Assembly: GCF_024628805.1 (NCBI RefSeq)
Contig: NZ_CP102382.1
Span: 1,612,001 to 1,676,000, forward strand
Direction: 5' to 3'
Length of the DNA stretch: 64,000 bases
Source: Paenimyroides aestuarii
GTDB taxonomy: Bacteria; Bacteroidota; Bacteroidia; Flavobacteriales; Flavobacteriaceae
The notes under the pieces: model-generated
Told to the model about the DNA's origin: nothing
Databases searched by the model: none
What the model saw: the letters and a program-made list of their open reading frames with translations, nothing else
Position numbers and translations under genes: made by a program
In this document: positions 59,869-64,000 of the stretch, in pieces
Numbering within the stretch: the stretch's first letter is position 1
Layout of the letters: each line of letters begins with the position of its first letter

Positions 59869-61236
59869 TTGGAAACGATAAAAAACTTACGCACACATTT
59901 CTATACAGGCAAAACAAGAAGCTTTGCACACAGAAAGCATTGTTTGCAACAGTTTCAATCGATGCTGGATCACCACAAAGATGAAATGATTGCTGCAGTA
60001 CAAGCCGATTTCAATAAACCAGCATTTGAAACCTTGGCTACCGAAATTGCGATGTTGCAAAAAGAGTTGAATTATTTCAAAAAGCATTTAAAAAAGTGGG
60101 TTACTCCTCAACGGGTTTCATCAACCATATTGAATTTTCCGGCAAAGGAAACAGTATCTTTTCAGCCTTATGGAGTTGTTTTGATTATTGCTCCGTGGAA
60201 TTATCCGCTTCTTTTGGCGTTGCAACCACTTTTAGCAGCTTTGGCGGCGGGCAACTGTGCCGTTTTGAAACCTTCGGAATTAACTGTACATACTTCTGCA
60301 TTATTGGCGGGATTAATCCCTAAATATTTCACGAAAGATTTGGTGCAAGTAATCGAAGGTGGTGTGGAAGAAACAACAGCACTTTTAGAACAAAAGTTTG
60401 ATAAGATTTTTTTTACGGGAAGTACCGCTGTTGGTAAAATTGTGCATCAAGCTGCGGCTAAAAATCTCACACCGGTTGTTTTGGAATTGGGCGGAAAATC
60501 GCCTTGTATCATCACGCCAAGTACGAATATTTCGTTAGCTGCCAAACGGATTGCCTATGCCAAATTTGTAAATGCCGGACAAACTTGTATTGCACCCGAT
60601 TTTATTTTTATACATCCCAGCGTAGAAAAAGAATTTATTGCCGAAATGCAAAAGGTTTTAATAGATTTTTATGGAAAAGATCCGGAGAAATCTCCTTATT
60701 TCGCTCGGATTATTAATGAGAAACACCATAACAGAATTAAAAGATATCTTTTAGAAGGAAGTATATTGATGGGTGGAGCAACGAATGATGCTACCCGTTA
60801 TATCGCGCCTACACTTCTAAAAGTTGAAAAGACAACCGATGAAGTGATGCAAACCGAAATTTTTGGTCCGGTATTGCCTCTTTTGACTTATAATCATATA
60901 AACGAAATTATTGCCTATAATCAAGAAAACGAAAAACCTTTGGCTTTTTATGTTTTTGGAGATGATACCACGGAAATAGAAACTCTTTTGAAACATTGTC
61001 AATATGGCGGTGCGTGTGTAAACGATTGTTTGTCGCACATTATCAACAATAAACTGCCTTTTGGTGGAATTGGCGCCAGTGGTTTTGGGAATTACCACGG
61101 AACATATAGTTTTGAAGCTTTTTCACAAACCAAAGCGGTGGTTTACCGAAAAACATGGTTTGACAGTAAAATAAAATATCCACCTTATACAGAAGATGCT
61201 TTTCAGTTATTAAAAAAAATGCTTAGGTTTTTATAA
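59869..61236 (+). CDS. aldehyde dehydrogenase (ALDH3-type)
   Basis: 455 residues. NAD(P)-dependent oxidation of aldehydes to acids. Motifs: IIAPWNYPLLLALQPLLAAL, FFTGSTAVGKIVHQAA (cofactor), LELGGKSPCI with Glu206, and NAGQTCIAPDF with catalytic Cys243, TEIFGPVLPLLTY and LPFGGIGASGFGNYHGTYSF. It begins with TTG at 59869; there is no ATG until well inside the N-terminal helical region, and family alignments usually start near ETIKNLRTHFYTGKTRSF. The stop lies 5 bp from an IS1182 end, which carries a hairpin that could serve as terminator. Confidence 0.92.
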   Translation: METIKNLRTHFYTGKTRSFAHRKHCLQQFQSMLDHHKDEMIAAVQADFNKPAFETLATEIAMLQKELNYFKKHLKKWVTPQRVSSTILNFPAKETVSFQPYGVVLIIAPWNYPLLLALQPLLAALAAGNCAVLKPSELTVHTSALLAGLIPKYFTKDLVQVIEGGVEETTALLEQKFDKIFFTGSTAVGKIVHQAAAKNLTPVVLELGGKSPCIITPSTNISLAAKRIAYAKFVNAGQTCIAPDFIFIHPSVEKEFIAEMQKVLIDFYGKDPEKSPYFARIINEKHHNRIKRYLLEGSILMGGATNDATRYIAPTLLKVEKTTDEVMQTEIFGPVLPLLTYNHINEIIAYNQENEKPLAFYVFGDDTTEIETLLKHCQYGGACVNDCLSHIINNKLPFGGIGASGFGNYHGTYSFEAFSQTKAVVYRKTWFDSKIKYPPYTEDAFQLLKKMLRFL

Positions 61237-61244
61237 AAAACAAG

Positions 61245-61275
61245 AGGCTGTCCAAAAAGGCAGTCTTTTTTTATG
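61245..61275 (+). terminator. terminator hairpin in the IS1182 left end
   Basis: CTGTCC and GGCAG pair across AAAAA and are followed by T7 on the plus strand. Reading from the aldehyde dehydrogenase gene it is directly downstream of its stop. The T-run overlaps the transposase stop codon on the other strand. Confidence 0.5.
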
Positions 61276-62941
61276 CGGCTAATTTTTGATAGTGAAAATT
61301 GTGGTGATTATTTTTAGTTGAAGAAAATTCTTGATGCTTAAAAATGAAAATTTCAATTTCAAAAATCATTTTTGAACCTCTTTTTGCGGTTTTTACAACA
61401 ATTTTCTTAGAAGTCGCTTCTTTGGCCACCATTTTTCTAAAATTATGCCCAAGAGCCATCAGTAGAAACTCTAATTCTACTTTTTCTAAGCCTTTGAATG
61501 TAAATCTGTTAAATTTATTATTGCTTTTGAGTTGACCAAAGACAGCTTCTACTTCTATCGGGCGTTTGCTTCGGTGTTTTAAACCTTCTTCGCTCGTTAA
61601 TAAATTTCTCGCTCTTTCTTTAAGCTCATTCAAACGGTGATTGACTTCTATTCTGCGATTACCTTTTGCATTGAAACATTCCCCTCGAAGCGGACAATTG
61701 TTGCAGTTTTTAGCTTGATAATAAGACACTTGCGATTCGTACCCGTTGCTCGATATTCGTTTGCCTTTGCCAACATTTTCCATTCGTTGACCCATCGGAC
61801 AAACGTAAAAATCTTGTTCTTGGTTATAGAATAAATTCTGAACCAAAAACGGATTGTTTTCCATCTTCTTTTTCTGTTCTGCATGAAAATAATTATACTT
61901 CACATACGCTGTAACGTTTTTATTTTCAAGCATTTCGTAATTCTCCTCACTTCCGTATCCTGCATCGGCAACCACTTCTTTGCTTTGTTTTCCGTAGAGA
62001 TTTTCAAAACCATCGAGATGCGATTCCAAAGTCGTGGTATCCCCCGGTTTTTGATGGATGGAAACGTGGGTAATAAACTGATTTTCAGTTGAAATCTGCG
62101 TATTATAAGCCGGTTTAAGCTGTCCGTTTTTCATGTGATCTTCCTTCATCCGCATAAAAGTAGCGTCGGGGTCGGTTTTGCTGTAAGAATTCCTATCGCC
62201 TAAAGTTTCTAGGTCTTTTTCGTATTTTTCTAATTTTGGAAGATGCTCATCCTGAAGTTTTTGTAGCTCTTTTGCCTGTTTTTTGGTAGGTTCTTTTAGT
62301 TTTTTGTTCAATTCAGATAACTTCTCTTTTAGTTCTTCGGAATTGATTTTTTTGGGCAGTTCTTCCTTGTTAAGTTCTTGATTATCTGATTGAATACTGT
62401 TTTCAATATCTGAAAGAATCGTATTGATTTTAACTTCTAATTTTTCTTTGTACTTTTCCACAGAACCCCGCCAAACGAAGGTGTATTTATTGGATTTTGC
62501 CTCTATTTTTGTGCCGTCAATATACTGAACATCAAGGCTGATGTAGCCCAATTCTACCAGCATTTTCACCACTTCGGCAAACAAATCTTTGATTTTCTCC
62601 TTCAAAATTTTCCCTCTAAATTCGTTGATGGTTCTAAAATTTGGCGTAGAATTTCCCGAAATGTACATAAAATGGATGTTTTCGGTAAGGGCTTTGGCGA
62701 TTTTTCTACACGAATAAACGTTGGACAAATAGCTGTAAAACAACACTTTAATCATCATTCTCGGATGATATGCAGAGCAACCTCCGCCTAAGTAAAGATT
62801 TGTAATATCGCTGATATCCAATTGATTAACCACCGAATCCACCAACCGAACGGGGTGGTCTTCTGGAATCAAATCAAAAATATTGATAGGGAAAAGTTCT
62901 GGAGAGTTGCCTGTTTGATTTTTAAATGTTACCTTAGCCAC
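61271..62941 (-). CDS. IS1182-family transposase
   Basis: 556 residues, full length. N-terminal DUF772 ([39 protein letters not shown]), a Lys/Glu-rich coiled coil in the middle (about residues 170-255), and DDE_Tnp_1_6 ([36 protein letters not shown]; the final Glu in [18 protein letters not shown]), and a Zn-ribbon-like [12 protein letters not shown]. Uninterrupted, so probably active; it is the source that identifies the decayed copy. Confidence 0.94.
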   Translation of the reverse strand: MAKVTFKNQTGNSPELFPINIFDLIPEDHPVRLVDSVVNQLDISDITNLYLGGGCSAYHPRMMIKVLFYSYLSNVYSCRKIAKALTENIHFMYISGNSTPNFRTINEFRGKILKEKIKDLFAEVVKMLVELGYISLDVQYIDGTKIEAKSNKYTFVWRGSVEKYKEKLEVKINTILSDIENSIQSDNQELNKEELPKKINSEELKEKLSELNKKLKEPTKKQAKELQKLQDEHLPKLEKYEKDLETLGDRNSYSKTDPDATFMRMKEDHMKNGQLKPAYNTQISTENQFITHVSIHQKPGDTTTLESHLDGFENLYGKQSKEVVADAGYGSEENYEMLENKNVTAYVKYNYFHAEQKKKMENNPFLVQNLFYNQEQDFYVCPMGQRMENVGKGKRISSNGYESQVSYYQAKNCNNCPLRGECFNAKGNRRIEVNHRLNELKERARNLLTSEEGLKHRSKRPIEVEAVFGQLKSNNKFNRFTFKGLEKVELEFLLMALGHNFRKMVAKEATSKKIVVKTAKRGSKMIFEIEIFIFKHQEFSSTKNNHHNFHYQKLAA

Positions 62942-62997
62942 AGTTGGGTTTTTTGTTCAACTCTAAAATACGAATTTTTTAGAGAAAACACAACTAA

Positions 62998-63029
62998 AAA
63001 AGGGCTGCCCAAACTTTTTGGACAGCCTC
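62998..63029 (-). terminator. terminator hairpin in the IS1182 right end
   Basis: On the minus strand GGCTGTCC pairs with GGGCAGCC (one G-T pair) across AAAAAGTTT and continues in six T. Reading from the M3 peptidase it lies directly after its stop. The same hairpin in the decayed copy follows the BON-LysM gene. Confidence 0.6.
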
Positions 63030-63036
63030 TTTTTAA

Positions 63037-64000
63037 TTATATCAATCCAGCACGTTTAAGCAGTGCATTTGGCGATGGTTCTTGACCGCGGAATTTTTTA
63101 TATAGCGTCATTGGGTGGTCGGTTCCACCTTGCGATAAAATAAAATCTTTGAATTTGGTAGCAATTTCTTTGTTGAAGATGCCGTTTTGTTCAAAATAAT
63201 CAAAGGCATCGGCATCTAACACTTCTGCCCATTTGTAGGAGTAATATCCTGCGGCGTATCCACCAGCGAAAATATGCGAAAAAGCAGTACTCATTACATT
63301 TTCAGCCACATCGGGATACAATTTCGTGGCTTCGAATTCTTGGTTTTCAAACGCTTTTAAACTGTCAATGTATTCTGGGTTTTTGGAATGCCACGCCATA
63401 TCCAACAAGCCAAAACTCAGTTGTCGCAAGGTTGCCATTCCCTCTAAAAAGTTGGCACTTTCTTTAATTTTATCGATGAATTGTTGTGGAATGGTTTCGC
63501 CGGTTTCGTAATGCTTTGCAAACAATGCCAAAGTTTCAGGCTGATATACCCAGTTTTCCATAATCTGACTTGGAAGTTCAACAAAATCCCAATAAACCGA
63601 TGTGCCCGATAAGGAAGGATAAGTTGTGTTTGCTAACATTCCGTGCAATGCATGACCAAATTCGTGGAACAGCGTAGTAACCTCGTTAAAAGTTAGTAAG
63701 GAAGGTTTTGATGGAGTAGGAGGAGTGAAGTTGCATACAATAGAAATATGCGGCCGTTCATTAACACCGTTTTTAATCCATTGCGATTTAAACGATGTCA
63801 TCCATGCACCGTTCCGTTTACCTTTCCTTGGGAAAAAGTCGGTGTATAATAACGCGATTTTTTCTCCGCTTTCATTGGTTACATCAAAAGTTTGTACATC
63901 GGTGTGGTATTTATCAACCGTAAAAACTTCGGTAAAATGCAAACCAAACAATTTTTCGGCAACGGTAAAAGCGCCGTTTAAAACGTTTTCCAGTTTAAAA
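63037..64000 (-). CDS. M3-family metallopeptidase (peptidyl-dipeptidase), 5' part outside window
   Basis: 321 codons of the C-terminal half, open to the window edge. Zinc motif FHEFGHALHGM (HExxH) with downstream Glu region, PHISIVCNFTPPTPSKPSLL, YPSLSGTSVYWDFVELPSQI, MENWVYQPETLALFAKHY and GGYAAGYYSYKWAEVLDADA, the hallmark of M3 oligopeptidases/dipeptidyl carboxypeptidase (Dcp-like). The family clips dipeptides from peptide C-termini. The gene ends 5 bp from IS1182, which supplies the terminator. The natural start lies beyond 64000. Confidence 0.9.
   Translation of the reverse strand, partial: FKLENVLNGAFTVAEKLFGLHFTEVFTVDKYHTDVQTFDVTNESGEKIALLYTDFFPRKGKRNGAWMTSFKSQWIKNGVNERPHISIVCNFTPPTPSKPSLLTFNEVTTLFHEFGHALHGMLANTTYPSLSGTSVYWDFVELPSQIMENWVYQPETLALFAKHYETGETIPQQFIDKIKESANFLEGMATLRQLSFGLLDMAWHSKNPEYIDSLKAFENQEFEATKLYPDVAENVMSTAFSHIFAGGYAAGYYSYKWAEVLDADAFDYFEQNGIFNKEIATKFKDFILSQGGTDHPMTLYKKFRGQEPSPNALLKRAGLI

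Larger units (their letters stand above)
61242..63031 (-). mobile_element. IS1182-family element, intact copy
   Basis: 1790 bp with terminal inverted repeats AAGAGGCTGTCCAAAAAG / CTTTTTGGACAGCCTCTT. No target duplication is clear. It lies between convergent genes, 5 bp from both neighbouring stop codons (aldehyde dehydrogenase at 61236, M3 peptidase at 63037). Same orientation as the decayed copy at 12241-14025. Both element ends can fold into terminator-like hairpins. Confidence 0.92.

Overview
The window is chromosomal DNA of a low-GC member of the Bacteroidota, most likely a Flavobacteriaceae/Weeksellaceae-type bacterium. Evidence: lipoproteins with short Bacteroidota-style lipoboxes, an S46 dipeptidyl-peptidase, type IX secretion (T9SS type A) sorting domains, TPR/LuxR and TPR/AraC regulators of the phylum's style, TAnnTTTG promoter boxes, and the dispersed GTCATTCCGAGG / GTCACTCCGWAGGAGTCT repeats. 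No rRNA, tRNA or CRISPR array was seen.

Layout. 0-3.5 kb: housekeeping (CNNM/CorC protein, hpt, adk, obgE). 3.5-11.3 kb: surface and signalling genes (beta-barrel proteins, a small exported peptide followed by a TPR histidine kinase and LuxR-type response regulator, and a barrel / double-retropepsin-PDZ / 129-aa protein cluster). 11.3-18 kb: SNase, a decayed IS1182 copy, a BON-LysM protein, an S46 peptidase and an IS5-family element abutting a lipoprotein gene. 17.9-24.6 kb: lipoproteins, a large exported protein, DUF805, and a toxin-antitoxin pair whose toxin is frameshifted. 24.9-28.1 kb: a restriction island with an M.DpnII-like adenine methylase translationally coupled to a DpnI-like methyl-dependent nuclease, then a truncated second nuclease. 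28.3-35.1 kb: mpl, a DUF1287 lipoprotein, radC, an AraC regulator and an HU-like protein. 35.1-41.9 kb: a repeat-dense region with two tandem paralogous T9SS-exported proteins, each broken at a poly-G tract, one also carrying an IS4-family insertion. 42-46 kb: an ABC exporter-like operon with a His-rich permease and twin CxxC proteins, then a HAD phosphatase. 46-61 kb: rarA, alkB, pepA, a glycosyltransferase, an XRE operon, NlpE, a GH10-like lipoprotein, a Crp-like regulator and an aldehyde dehydrogenase. 61.2-63 kb: an intact IS1182-family element, then an M3 peptidase running off the window.

Main points for a second look. (1) A methylase predicted to make Gm6ATC sits one base from a nuclease predicted to cut Gm6ATC, with catalytic residues intact in both. 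(2) The two T9SS paralogs each lack exactly one G in a 9-11 G run. Correcting that (and removing the IS plus one 9-bp target duplication from the first) gives two proteins of identical length, 640 aa, which points to phase variation. (3) The toxin of the toxin-antitoxin pair has lost its conserved tail by frameshift. (4) The IS1182 ends form terminator hairpins serving the flanking convergent genes. Family assignments rest on motifs and recalled family sequences; no database search was possible.
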